Assembly (NCBI GenBank): GCA_964503275.1
Contig: CAZCZO010000003.1
Span: 62,001-126,000, forward strand
DNA: 64,000 bases
Origin: DASRAP01 sp964503275
Lineage (GTDB): Bacteria > Gemmatimonadota > Gemmatimonadetes > Gemmatimonadales > Gemmatimonadaceae
Reading direction: 5' to 3'
This document shows, piece after piece, positions 1-8,390 of this stretch. Positions within the stretch are counted from its first letter, which is position 1. Each line of letters begins with the position of its first letter. The notes beneath the pieces were generated by a model. The model was not told the origin of the DNA. It made no database searches and saw only the letters and a list, made by a program, of their open reading frames with translations. A program made the translations under genes and the position numbers.

Positions 1-813
1 GTCCCCGTGCGGCGCGGCCGGACGCAGGCCGCAGAACGCCTCGTAATCGATAAGCGTCGTTTGCTCACGGGTCCCGCAGACCGGACACGCCGGGTCGGGC
101 CGCACCGCGATGCTGCGGAACTGCATGCGCGCCGCGTCCACCAGCAGCAGTCGGCCCACCAACGGGTCCCCAACACCCGTGAGCACCTTGATGACCTCGG
201 TGGCCTGGATCATCCCCACGAGACCGGGGAGCACCCCGAACACCCCCGCCTCCGCGCAGGTCGGGATCAGCCCGGGCGGCGGCGGCTCGCGAAAGAGACA
301 GCGATAGCACGCCGACCCCGGCACACCGAACACCGACACCTGCCCGTCGAAGCGCTCCACGCTGCCGTACACCACCGGGACCCTCGCCAACACGCCGGCA
401 TCATTCACGAGGTAGCGGGTCGCGAAGTTGTCCGAGGCATCGACGATCAGCGTGTAGCGCCGCACGAGGTCCATCGCGTTGTCGGCGCGCAATGCCTCGG
501 CGATGATCTCGACCTGGACATGCGGATTGATGTCCGCCAGCCGGTCCCGAGCCGACTCGACCTTCAAGCGCCCGATGTCGGCGCTGCCATGCAACAACTG
601 GCGATGCAGGTTCGAGGCATCGACCACATCGAAGTCCACCAGCCCGATGGTCCCCACCCCCGCCGCGGCGAGATACATTGCCACCGGCGAACCCAACCCA
701 CCGGCCCCGACGATCAGCACGCGCGCCGCCCGGAGTCGTGCCTGGCCCTCGATGCCGATGCCCGGCAGGCGGATCTGGCGCGCATACCGCTGGAGCTCTT
801 CCGACGAAAGCAT
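1..813 (-). CDS. moeB: MoeB/ThiF-type sulfur-carrier adenylyltransferase (partial, runs off left edge)
   Basis: E1-like enzyme that adenylates the C-terminal glycine of a small sulfur-carrier protein (MoaD or ThiS type) for molybdopterin or thiamine synthesis. The N-terminus MLSSEELQRYARQIRLPGIG is typical of MoeB. A nucleotide-binding loop GAGGLGSP lies near residues 36-43, followed by DASDNFATRYLVND. Two Cys pairs for structural zinc are visible (CYRC and CPVC), as is the PTCAEAG segment that carries the conserved Cys of this family. The frame is still open after LIDYEAFCG at base 1, so a C-terminal extension, often a rhodanese domain in long MoeB forms, may lie outside. The start ATG directly abuts the ATG of the divergent peptidase gene. 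A TATATT lies 7 nt upstream of the start, suggesting a leaderless message. MoeB versus ThiF cannot be settled without neighbours. Confidence 0.88.
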   Translation of the reverse strand, partial: MLSSEELQRYARQIRLPGIGIEGQARLRAARVLIVGAGGLGSPVAMYLAAAGVGTIGLVDFDVVDASNLHRQLLHGSADIGRLKVESARDRLADINPHVQVEIIAEALRADNAMDLVRRYTLIVDASDNFATRYLVNDAGVLARVPVVYGSVERFDGQVSVFGVPGSACYRCLFREPPPPGLIPTCAEAGVFGVLPGLVGMIQATEVIKVLTGVGDPLVGRLLLVDAARMQFRSIAVRPDPACPVCGTREQTTLIDYEAFCGLRPAAPHGD

Positions 814-1944
814 ATGCCGAAATATACCCTGCTCCTCTGCGCCCTCGGCCTCGCCAGCACACCGGCGGTGTCCCAAGTGCGCGCGCGCGACCTCGGCCTG
901 CGCCCGGGAGTGTTCGCCCCCGGCCCGCACAACGCGATCACCGACGTCGCCGGCGTGACGGTCGGCCATACGACCATCATCGACGGCGACTCCGTGCGCA
1001 CCGGCATCACGGCGATCCTGCCACACGGCGACGATCCGTATCAGTCGCGCGTACCCGCCGCGATCCATGTCGGCAACGGCTTCGGCAAGTTGCTGGGCTC
1101 CACGCAGGTCAATGAGCTCGGCGAGCTCGAGACCCCCATCTTGCTCACGTGCACCCTCTGCGTCTGGCGCGCGGCCGATGCGATGGTCGAATGGATGCTC
1201 GCGCGGCCGGGGATGGAGCGCGTGCGCTCGCTGAATCCCGTCGTGGCCGAGACCAACGACGGACGTCTGAACCCCGCGATCCGGGCGCGGCCCATCACCG
1301 CCGCGCAGGTCCAGCAGGCGCTCACTGGCGCGCGCAGCGGCCCCGTCGCTGAAGGCAGCGTGGGCGCCGGCACCGGGACCAGTGCCTTCGGATGGAAGGG
1401 CGGGATCGGTACCAGCTCCCGCATCCTGTCCGAGCGTCTGGGTGGCCACACGGTGGGCGTGCTCGTGCAGACGAACTTCGGTGGCCTGCTGACGATGGGG
1501 GGCGTCGAACTGTGGCGCACGCTCGGCCGGCACGGCTATGCCGCGGAGGCGCGCGCGCAGGCCGACAGTGGCTCGGTGATCGTCGTGATCGCCACCGACG
1601 CGCCGATCTCGGATCGCAACCTGGCGCGGCTCGCCAGCCGCGCGATGCTCGGGCTGGGTCGCACGGGGTCGTCCGCGTCGAACGGCAGCGGGGACTATGT
1701 GATCGCGTTCTCGACGCACTCCGCCGTGCGGCGTGTGGCGACCGCACGGCGGCATAGCATCACCGAGCTGGCCAACGAAGAGATGTCCGCGCTGTTCCAG
1801 GCCGTGGTCGAAGCCACCGAGGAGTCGGTGTACAACTCGCTGACGATGGCCACGACGGTGCGTTCACGCGGGGGGACCGTGGAGGCACTGCCCCTGGACC
1901 AGGTGCGATCCCTGCTTCGCGCCGCAGGGATCGGGCCGCGCTGA
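814..1944 (+). CDS. DmpA/BapA-type self-processing aminopeptidase (P1 family, S58), secreted
   Basis: 376 aa from ATG 814, with a short signal peptide (MPKYTLLLCALGLASTPAVS then a Q). The family consists of N-terminal-nucleophile serine peptidases that cleave themselves between a Gly and a Ser; the new N-terminal Ser becomes the nucleophile. The matching site is DSG|SVIVVIATDAP, around Gly253-Ser254. The upstream family segments GWKGGIGTSSR and VGVLVQTNFGG are present. Known members release N-terminal residues from amides, D-amino-acid or beta-amino-acid peptides; the substrate here is unknown. The length matches the family (about 350-380 aa). The reading frame is open upstream to base 7, but that part is antisense to moeB, so the ATG at 814 is used. 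The gene ends in a strong hairpin shared with the convergent M28 gene. Confidence 0.88.
   Translation: MPKYTLLLCALGLASTPAVSQVRARDLGLRPGVFAPGPHNAITDVAGVTVGHTTIIDGDSVRTGITAILPHGDDPYQSRVPAAIHVGNGFGKLLGSTQVNELGELETPILLTCTLCVWRAADAMVEWMLARPGMERVRSLNPVVAETNDGRLNPAIRARPITAAQVQQALTGARSGPVAEGSVGAGTGTSAFGWKGGIGTSSRILSERLGGHTVGVLVQTNFGGLLTMGGVELWRTLGRHGYAAEARAQADSGSVIVVIATDAPISDRNLARLASRAMLGLGRTGSSASNGSGDYVIAFSTHSAVRRVATARRHSITELANEEMSALFQAVVEATEESVYNSLTMATTVRSRGGTVEALPLDQVRSLLRAAGIGPR
821..826 (-). promoter_or_regulatory. -10-like element for leaderless moeB
   Basis: Read on the minus strand this is TATATT, followed by 7 nt (TCGGCAT) and the moeB ATG at 813. No Shine-Dalgarno sequence fits the start. 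The element sits inside the first codons of the divergent peptidase gene. Confidence 0.5.
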
Positions 1945-1988
1945 CGACACACGCCGCGCGCCAGCCCGTGCGCGGCGTGTGTCGTCAG
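1941..1988. terminator. Bidirectional hairpin between convergent genes
   Basis: Perfect 19-bp inverted repeat (arms 1941-1959 and 1970-1988, 10-nt loop) spanning the stop codon of the DmpA-type gene and lying just before the stop of the M28 gene. It has no T-tract, so termination strength is uncertain. Confidence 0.7.
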
Positions 1989-2001
1989 CGAGCGACCTCG
2001 C

Positions 2002-4092
2002 TCAGCGGGTCAGTGCGGCCCGTGCCGCGTCGAGCTGTGCGCTCGCCGCATCGAAGCGCGTGGCGAGGTCGCGGATCTCGCTGGCGACCAGGGCCGCATC
2101 GCCATAGCGCAGGGCCTCGTTCACCGAGGGGAAGGTCATGGTCGCATAGCCGTTGTCCACATCCGACGCGTAGATGAGGTTGCGATACCACGAACGCGAC
2201 CGCAGGCCCTCGGGGCGGGTCAGCGCGCGCTCCACCCCGAGCAAGGCCTGATTCGCGCGCTGCAGCGCCGCCGGGGCGGGATCGTCGCGCAGTGCCGCAT
2301 CGCGGCTCGCACTGAACGCACTCGCTGCCCGCGCGAAGCGTTCCAGGGCCGCGCGAAGCGGGGCCGCGGCCGCATCACCTGACGCACGCGCGACCGGCTC
2401 GGCGAAGCGCTGCATCGTGCGGGCGAACTCCACGTAGTCGTAGGGGAGCACATCAGCATTGGCGAGCCGCATCATCATGCCGGTCGCGATCCGCGCCGCC
2501 GCCGCGTGCCTCGTGAATCCTGGATCGCCGAAGCGCGACATCCACCAGTAGGAGTCGTAGGCCGAGTGGTACACGCCGCCGCTGCCACCGAATCCCCAAT
2601 CGGCATGCGGGATGCCCAGGTGGTTGTAGAACCCCGCGAAGTCCGATCCGCCACCCGGGTCACCCATCGTGGGCACCGCGGCGGGGTCCGTGAGCCCGGC
2701 CTGCTGCCGCCAGCGCGCATACACGCTCAGCGTATCGCCCGGATAGGGCACGGTGGTCATCACATCGCGCAGGGTCGCGCGCAGCGACGGCGAGCCACCG
2801 CCGCCCACCCGCGGGCCCTGCGCAGCGACGTCCTGATTCAGATACGCGACTGCGCCGCGCAGCAGCCGCGCGGACTCCTCTTCGACCCACTCGGACGAAC
2901 CGACCAGCCCCCACTCCTCGGCGTCCCAGGTCGCGAACAACATGGTCCGACGCGGGCGCCACCCCGCGGCCATCTGCTCCGTGACCGCGCGGGCCGACTC
3001 GAGCACGGACACCGTGCCGCTGATGTTGTCCGCGGCACCTGGGCCCCAGCCATCGCGATGCGAGCCGATGATCACCAGCTCATCGGGGAGCTCCGTCCCG
3101 CGAATGATGCCGAAGGTGTTCCAGATGGTCTTGAAGCCGCTGGTCGCGGCATCGGTCTCGACGCGGATCCGCGCGACGACCGGGCCGGGACCCACGTGAT
3201 AGCGGAAGGGCATCGCGCCCTGCCACCGCTGCGGGATGTCCGCCCCCGCGAGATCGCGCATCAACAGCGCCGCATTCGCGTGCGACAATGGAAGGATGGG
3301 GATCCGTGGCACCGGCATCGAGTCCACGGGCACGCGTCGCGCGCCCGCCGTGCTCGGCCATCCCGGTGTGCTCGGGTCACCCGCTCCGTTCATGTACGAG
3401 CCGCGTTGCACGCCCTGCGACGGCCGCATGGGGCCCTGCGGATAGGGATCGCCCACCGCGAAGCCGTCGTCGAGCGGATCGCTGTACACCAGCAGCCCGA
3501 CCGCGCCGCGCTTCTCGGCCTCTCGCGCCTTGATGCCACGGAACGAGCGACCGTAGCGCGCGATCACGATCTTCCCCGCGACACTCACCCCGAGCGAATC
3601 GAGCACCGCGTAGTCCTCGATCAGTCCGTAGTTCACATAGACCAGTTCGGCGGTCACATCGCCCGCAGCGCCGTAGCCGGCGATCGCGGGGGCCTGCGGG
3701 AACGCCGCGGAGGTCGGGTCCTCGGCGATCGGCCCTTCCGTCACGTCGAGCTCGAGGGGATCCGGCCGGATCCGCCAGAGCTGCAGGCGGGTCGGATGCG
3801 GCAGCCAGACCTCGTAGGCCCGCACCTCGGTCTCCATGCCCAGGGCCTTCATGGCCTCGATCACGTAGTCGCGGGTGAAGGCCTGGCCCTCGGTCCCGGC
3901 GACGTGTGGTCGCTCGGACAGGGCGCGCGAATGCGCATCGGCACGTGTCGCATCGGGGCGCGCGATGGCGGCGGACTCCGCGGCGCGCTGGCGCGCGGCG
4001 TTGGCGGTCGAGAATCCCACGAGGCCCTGCGCCGTCGCCGTCGTCGCAGCGAGTGGCAGGAGGAACAGGAGGCGGCGCAGTGCGGTCGTCAT
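2002..4092 (-). CDS. M28 family metallopeptidase, glutamate carboxypeptidase II-like, secreted
   Basis: 696 aa with a signal peptide (positively charged start, LLFLLPLAATTATAQ, cleavage after about residue 21). Architecture follows the PSMA/GCPII family: a PA-like apical domain (around residues 140-230), the zinc peptidase domain and a C-terminal dimerisation domain. Zinc ligands and catalytic residues are visible: His345 in GSHRDGWG, Asp355 in GPGAADN, the Glu pair in WDAEEWG near 392-393, Asp in GGGSDFAGF and the late His in VYHSAYDS. It probably hydrolyses C-terminal acidic residues or small peptides outside the cytoplasm; the substrate is inferred. The gene is last in a minus-strand run with the phosphatase and Smr genes. 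A TAGACT lies 6 nt before the ATG and overlaps the Smr stop codon, so the gene may also have its own leaderless transcript. Confidence 0.9.
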   Translation of the reverse strand: MTTALRRLLFLLPLAATTATAQGLVGFSTANAARQRAAESAAIARPDATRADAHSRALSERPHVAGTEGQAFTRDYVIEAMKALGMETEVRAYEVWLPHPTRLQLWRIRPDPLELDVTEGPIAEDPTSAAFPQAPAIAGYGAAGDVTAELVYVNYGLIEDYAVLDSLGVSVAGKIVIARYGRSFRGIKAREAEKRGAVGLLVYSDPLDDGFAVGDPYPQGPMRPSQGVQRGSYMNGAGDPSTPGWPSTAGARRVPVDSMPVPRIPILPLSHANAALLMRDLAGADIPQRWQGAMPFRYHVGPGPVVARIRVETDAATSGFKTIWNTFGIIRGTELPDELVIIGSHRDGWGPGAADNISGTVSVLESARAVTEQMAAGWRPRRTMLFATWDAEEWGLVGSSEWVEEESARLLRGAVAYLNQDVAAQGPRVGGGGSPSLRATLRDVMTTVPYPGDTLSVYARWRQQAGLTDPAAVPTMGDPGGGSDFAGFYNHLGIPHADWGFGGSGGVYHSAYDSYWWMSRFGDPGFTRHAAAARIATGMMMRLANADVLPYDYVEFARTMQRFAEPVARASGDAAAAPLRAALERFARAASAFSASRDAALRDDPAPAALQRANQALLGVERALTRPEGLRSRSWYRNLIYASDVDNGYATMTFPSVNEALRYGDAALVASEIRDLATRFDAASAQLDAARAALTR

Positions 4093-4098
4093 ATGCGA

Positions 4099-4104
4099 AG
4101 TCTA
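4099..4104 (-). promoter_or_regulatory. -10-like element for leaderless M28 peptidase transcript
   Basis: Minus-strand TAGACT, then TCGCAT (6 nt), then the ATG at 4092. The hexamer contains the TAG stop codon of the upstream Smr gene. No clear -35 is seen. Confidence 0.35.
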
Positions 4105-4707
4105 CTCGCTGTCCAAGGCCTCGCGTATGGCGGCGCGGAGCGCCTCGAGGGGATCCACGCCGGCGGGAAGACCGGCGGAGAGTCGGGCGAAGCGCCGCTC
4201 CATCTCGGACGCGAGGAACGCGTCGTGGACCGGGGCGCCCAGCAGCGTCAGCTCATGCAACGCCAGCGCACGCAATGCGTCGACCACGTCGGGCGGCAAG
4301 GCCGCCAAGGGTCGCGGGACGAGGCGCGGCGGCGTGGCGTCCTGCGGGGTCGGCAGCGACGCGCGGCGCACGGAGGCGGCGAAGGGTGCCAGCGTGACGA
4401 CGAAGGACCCTGCCGTGTGCTCCTGCACGCCGGCGACGACGCCGCGGCCGGTCCACTGTGCGAGCAGCCGCGCGATGGCAGGCCGCACGACGGGGATGCG
4501 ATCGACGCTGCCCTGCCCCCGACCGGTGATGATCAAGACCTCAGTGGCGCCCAGTGCCTGCTGCTCCCGGAGCCAGCGCTCGGCACGCGCGGTGGCCTCG
4601 GTGGCGGTGGGGAGTCGGCGGCGCAGGTCCAGCGTGCGAGCCGCGCCGAAACGCAGCGCGTCGAAGGCGCGGTCGAGCGACCCGCTCCGGCGCCGATCAG
4701 CGCTCAG
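4102..4707 (-). CDS. Smr-domain protein (MutS2 C-terminal-like nuclease domain)
   Basis: 201 aa if it begins at the CTG at 4707, which overlaps the phosphatase stop codon (CTGA). The Smr fold is recognised by TLDLRRRLPTATEA, a conserved DLHG-like opening near residue 20, and by LIITGRGQGS followed by an R-x-x-x-R-L helix, the usual ITGKG loop. Smr domains bind or nick branched DNA or RNA. The DLHG motif is DLRR here, so the His of active MutS2-type nucleases is absent. The C-terminal 90 residues are an uncharacterised extension with a VDPLEALRAAIREAL helix. No ATG, GTG or TTG lies in a sensible place before the domain, so the start is uncertain. It is coupled to the phosphatase upstream and ends 9 bp before the M28 gene. 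Confidence 0.72.
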   Translation of the reverse strand: MSADRRRSGSLDRAFDALRFGAARTLDLRRRLPTATEATARAERWLREQQALGATEVLIITGRGQGSVDRIPVVRPAIARLLAQWTGRGVVAGVQEHTAGSFVVTLAPFAASVRRASLPTPQDATPPRLVPRPLAALPPDVVDALRALALHELTLLGAPVHDAFLASEMERRFARLSAGLPAGVDPLEALRAAIREALDSE

Positions 4708-6329
4708 CGCCGTGCCTCCCGCACGACGCGACCATCGACCGCAGCGAGGGGGGCGATCCCCAACAGATCCGCCAGGGTGGGCGCGATATCGACCGTGTTC
4801 ACCTTCGCCGGGTTCCACCCCGCACGGAACGGCGCGCCGAGGAACGCGATCGGCACCCGGGCATCGGCGTCGTGCGGCGAGCCGTGACGCCCGGCATCGC
4901 CGGTGCCGACGACCGAGAGGTTCGTTGGCGTCACGACCGCCACCGGGATCAGGCCGTGCGCCGCCACCTCGCCTGGCGTGAACATCCGCAGATAGCGCCG
5001 CGCAAAGACGTCGGCGACCGTATCGCGACCGACGAAGTCGGTGAACCGGTCGACGCGCAGCACTCCGGGGACCGCCCGTTGGGCCGCCACGAAGGTGTCG
5101 ATGATCGGCGCCAACTCCGCCATGCGCCCGACCTCCACTTTCGCAGGATCCACCCACAGGTGCAGATCGGACCAGCTCAGCGCCAGCGAGTCCAGTCCGC
5201 GCGCATGCGCCTGCCGCCGGGCGGCCGAGAAGGCGCGGCGCAGCTCGGCCGACGGGATGCGGACGGCGGCGCGGTTGTCGTCCCAGCGCGAATCGAGATC
5301 GGGTGTGGACGTCGCCCCGTGATCCGCGGTCAGGACGACGACGACATGTTCGCGGCCGCGCAGCGCGAAGAGCGAGTCGAGGAAGGTGCCCAACCAGCGA
5401 TCCACCCGCAGGACATGATCGTGCAGCTCCGGCGAGTCCGGGCCGAAGCGGTGTCCGATCCCGTCGGTGTTGGACAGCGACATCGCCACCAGGTCCGTGC
5501 GATCGTCCGCGGCGCCCAGTGCCATCGCGTCCACGCCACGCAGGGTGAGCGCCATCGTGAGCGAGTCCATCCACGGATAGCGCGTCGCGGTGGTCGTCAG
5601 CAGCATCGAGTCGGTGGGCACTTCGTGCGGGAACGTCGGCAACTCCGGCGCGACCTGATCGCGCGCGTATGCCGAGGGCTCCAGTAAGGGGGTCCATACG
5701 CGGCCCGCGAGCGCGAAGACCCCGCGCTCCTCGTTGAACGACCGCACGAAGCTGGGCAGCGTGTCGGCGTAATAGGTGCTGGTCGTGAAGCGACCGACCA
5801 GCGGTGCGTACCAGAGCACCGTGTGACGCGGCGACGAGGCGACGGGCAGGATGGCCCCACGGTCCTTGCGCGCGACCGAGAGGACGCGCGTCCGCGGGTC
5901 GGCCGCCTGCATCCAGTCCGCCAGCGTGGTGCCTTTGAACCGGAACGGTGACGCGCCCTGTCCTGGGAATCCGACCAGCGGTACCTCGTTGGTCTCGACG
6001 CCAAGCGCGTTCGCGCTGATCCCGGTGTGCACGGGGTGCCGCCCCGACAAGATGGCCGCGTGCCCCGGGGCCGTCTCGGTGTTGGCGTGATCCTGGAAGC
6101 CATTGGGGAAGAACGCGGCTTCGTCCAAGAAGCGCTTGTACCCCCCCGTGAACTCCGACCGCCACGTCGTCAGGTAATCCGGCCGCAACTGGTCCACCGT
6201 GAGCGCGACGACGAGACGCGGGCGCGGCGCGGCGGACGGGGCGGTGGACTGCGCGGCGAGCCGCGCGAACGGCACGGCGAGTGCGGCCGCCACCACGGCG
6301 GCGGCGAGTCGGAGTGAGCGCGTCTGCAT
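4704..6329 (-). CDS. PhoK/PafA-like alkaline phosphatase family protein, secreted
   Basis: 541 aa, starting at ATG 6329 with GAGG about 9 nt upstream and a signal peptide rich in Ala/Val ending ARLAAQ. Belongs to the type I phosphodiesterase/alkaline phosphatase superfamily: the nucleophile Thr is in NTETAPGHAAILSGRHP, metal ligands are in VALTVDQLRPDYL, DGIGHRFGPDSPELHDH and ADHGATSTPD. It is related to PafA/PhoK, broad phosphate-monoester hydrolases of the periplasm. The probable role is phosphate scavenging from organic esters. It is the first gene of the phosphatase-Smr-M28 run. No Pho-box could be assigned. Confidence 0.87.
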   Translation of the reverse strand: MQTRSLRLAAAVVAAALAVPFARLAAQSTAPSAAPRPRLVVALTVDQLRPDYLTTWRSEFTGGYKRFLDEAAFFPNGFQDHANTETAPGHAAILSGRHPVHTGISANALGVETNEVPLVGFPGQGASPFRFKGTTLADWMQAADPRTRVLSVARKDRGAILPVASSPRHTVLWYAPLVGRFTTSTYYADTLPSFVRSFNEERGVFALAGRVWTPLLEPSAYARDQVAPELPTFPHEVPTDSMLLTTTATRYPWMDSLTMALTLRGVDAMALGAADDRTDLVAMSLSNTDGIGHRFGPDSPELHDHVLRVDRWLGTFLDSLFALRGREHVVVVLTADHGATSTPDLDSRWDDNRAAVRIPSAELRRAFSAARRQAHARGLDSLALSWSDLHLWVDPAKVEVGRMAELAPIIDTFVAAQRAVPGVLRVDRFTDFVGRDTVADVFARRYLRMFTPGEVAAHGLIPVAVVTPTNLSVVGTGDAGRHGSPHDADARVPIAFLGAPFRAGWNPAKVNTVDIAPTLADLLGIAPLAAVDGRVVREARR

Positions 6330-6399
6330 CCGCGAAACCTCGCCGCGACGCCCGCCGATGGCAACGCGATCGGGTCGCGCGCGACGCGATCGTGACACA

Positions 6400-6435
6400 G
6401 GGATCCTCGCCGGCTCAGCGGGCGGCGAGGATCCC
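6400..6435 (-). terminator. Hairpin at the end of argD
   Basis: 12-bp perfect inverted repeat (arms 6400-6411 and 6424-6435) that includes the argD stop codon in its loop region. There is no T-tract beyond a TGTGT. It probably ends the argCBD transcript. Confidence 0.5.
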
Positions 6436-7602
6436 TTCGATGATCGCGAGCGCGCGGCCCAGCTCGTCCGTCGTGATGATCAGCGGCGGCAGGAAGCGCA
6501 GCGTGTGCTCGCCAGCGCTGACCAGGAGGAGGCCTTGCTCGCGTGCGGCGGTGATGACGTCGGCGGCCGGGATGGTGATATCCATGCCCCACATCAATCC
6601 GATCCCGCGCACCGCGCGCACACGGGGCGAGCGTGCGCAGAGCGCGTGCAGCTGCTCCCCGAACCACGCGCCGGTCTCGCGCACGTGCTGCAGCAGCTCG
6701 GGGGCCGACAAGCGGTCGACCACATGCCGCGCGACATGCGCCACGAAGGGCCCGCCGCCGAAGGTCGTGCCGTGGTCGCCAGGTGCGATGGCCGCGGCGA
6801 TGCTGTTCGTCATCAGCACGGCACCCATCGGCAGTCCGCCGGCCATCGGCTTCGCGACCGTCATCATGTCGGGTTCGATGCCCGCCTGCTCGTACGCGAA
6901 TACGGTGCCCGTCCGCCCGAACCCGCACTGGATCTCGTCGAGGATCAGCGCGACCCCGCGCTCGGCGGTCAGGGCGCGGAGCTCCCGCAAGAACCCGGGA
7001 TCGAGGACCCGCAAGCCGCCCTCGCCCTGGATGGGTTCGGCGATGACCGCCGCGACGCGTTCGGGATCGAGGATCACCTCGAGGTCACTCAGATCGCGCT
7101 CGACGATCGAGACGCCCGCGGCGAGCGGCCGGAACGGTGCGCGATACTGTGGCCGATCGGTGGCCGCGAGCGTCCCGAACAAGCGCCCATGGAAGGAGCC
7201 GCGCAGCGCGAGCAGCTCGTGCTTGACGGGCCCGCCGCGCCCGCGGGCCCACTTGCGCGCGAACTTGAACGCCGCCTCGTTCGCCTCGGCGCCCGAGTTG
7301 CAAAAGAACACCTTGTCGGCGAACGAGAGCTCGACCAGGCGCGCGGCCAGTTGCTCGCCCGGTGCGGTGCGGAACAGGTTCGAGGTGTGCAGGATGCCCG
7401 ACTGCGTGGCCTCGTGGATGGCCTGTGTCACGCCGGCGTCGCCATAGCCCAGCGCTGTGACGGCGATCCCCGCCGTGAGGTCGAGGTAGGCGCGGCCCTC
7501 GCGGTCGAACAGCTCGCAGCCCACGCCGCGCACGAACTCCTGTGGTGCGCGCTTGTAGGTCCCGAGCAGGGCGTCGGTCACGGGTGCGGTCGAGGTGGCC
7601 AT
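6415..7602 (-). CDS. argD: Acetylornithine aminotransferase
   Basis: 395 aa class III PLP aminotransferase. It converts N-acetylglutamate semialdehyde to N-acetylornithine with glutamate as donor, the fourth step of arginine synthesis; ArgD proteins often also serve in lysine synthesis. Visible motifs are FFCNSGAEANEAAFKFAR, RGSFHGRLFGTLAAT, the cofactor Asp in LILDEIQCGFGRTG and the Schiff-base Lys in TVAKPMAGGLPMG. It lies 20 bp downstream of argB in the argC-argB-argD operon, so regulation should follow the ArgR site upstream of argC. Assignment to argD rather than another class III transaminase rests on sequence plus this operon. Confidence 0.95.
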   Translation of the reverse strand: MATSTAPVTDALLGTYKRAPQEFVRGVGCELFDREGRAYLDLTAGIAVTALGYGDAGVTQAIHEATQSGILHTSNLFRTAPGEQLAARLVELSFADKVFFCNSGAEANEAAFKFARKWARGRGGPVKHELLALRGSFHGRLFGTLAATDRPQYRAPFRPLAAGVSIVERDLSDLEVILDPERVAAVIAEPIQGEGGLRVLDPGFLRELRALTAERGVALILDEIQCGFGRTGTVFAYEQAGIEPDMMTVAKPMAGGLPMGAVLMTNSIAAAIAPGDHGTTFGGGPFVAHVARHVVDRLSAPELLQHVRETGAWFGEQLHALCARSPRVRAVRGIGLMWGMDITIPAADVITAAREQGLLLVSAGEHTLRFLPPLIITTDELGRALAIIEGILAAR

Positions 7603-7622
7603 GGGCTCTGGATGCAGCGAGG

Positions 7623-8390
7623 TCAGTGGGCGGCAGTGCCCGGCGGCAGCAGCACGGTGCCGCTGGCCGGGTTGGTGAGCGACGTCAGATCGCCGATCCG
7701 GACGCGCACGACGCCGTGCGTGAGCGCGTGGTAACCGGCCTGCAACTTGGCCGCCATGCCGGCCGATGCCACGCCACGCTCCATGAGATCGAGCGCGTCG
7801 TCGTACAACAGCGACGGCACCGGCACGCCATCGACCAGCACACCGGGCACATCGGCAACGAGCAGCAGTTCGGCCGCCTGGACGCCGATCGCGATCGCCG
7901 TGGCGGCATCGTCACCGTTCAGGTTGAGCGGCGCGTGGTCCATCGAGTCGGCGTCGACCCCGAGCGGCGAGATCACCGGCAACCAGCCCGTGGCGAGCAG
8001 ATCCTGGATCAGCGTCGGCTGCGCCGTGATGTGCTCACCCACGCGCCCGAGCGGGGCACCAGGAGCGACGGTCGCCGACAAGAGACCACCGTCCTCACCC
8101 GAGATGCCGACCGCGCGCAGGCCACCGGACGACAGCCGCGCGACGAGTCGCTTGTTCGCACTGCCACTGAGGACCATGCGGACCAGGTCGAGGTCCTGCG
8201 CCGAGGTGACGCGGCGTCCACCGACGAAGGTCGGCTCGGACCCGAGCTGGCGCATCAATGTCGTGAGTTCGTCACCACCACCGTGCACCACGACCAAGCC
8301 GCCGACCGACGCCCGCCACGCGGTCGCCAACGCCGACGGCAGCGCGGCATCACTCTGCACGCGCCCACCCAGTTTGACGACGCGGGTCAC
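7623..8390 (-). CDS. argB: Acetylglutamate kinase
   Basis: 255 aa amino-acid kinase that phosphorylates N-acetylglutamate, the second step of arginine synthesis. It opens with VVKLGGR (ATP/phosphate loop), has VVHGGGDEL for substrate binding near residue 35 and LNGDDAATAIA for nucleotide binding. There is no N-terminal helix extension of the kind linked to arginine-inhibited hexameric forms, so it may be the arginine-insensitive dimeric type (inference). Its ATG overlaps the argC stop by 4 bp. Confidence 0.95.
   Translation of the reverse strand: MTRVVKLGGRVQSDAALPSALATAWRASVGGLVVVHGGGDELTTLMRQLGSEPTFVGGRRVTSAQDLDLVRMVLSGSANKRLVARLSSGGLRAVGISGEDGGLLSATVAPGAPLGRVGEHITAQPTLIQDLLATGWLPVISPLGVDADSMDHAPLNLNGDDAATAIAIGVQAAELLLVADVPGVLVDGVPVPSLLYDDALDLMERGVASAGMAAKLQAGYHALTHGVVRVRIGDLTSLTNPASGTVLLPPGTAAH

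Noticed and set aside
13..310. Several short ORFs over the left-edge moeB gene
   Set aside because: All are shadows; the continuous moeB frame with zinc Cys pairs and nucleotide loop occupies this region.
2506..4887. 793-codon open frame on the plus strand
   Set aside because: It is antisense to the M28, Smr and phosphatase genes. Its protein is Arg/His-rich low-complexity and without motifs, as expected for a shadow frame in high-GC DNA.
4708..6165. N-terminal extension of the Smr reading frame
   Set aside because: It lies entirely across the phosphatase gene in another frame and has no domain; only the last 200 codons are real.
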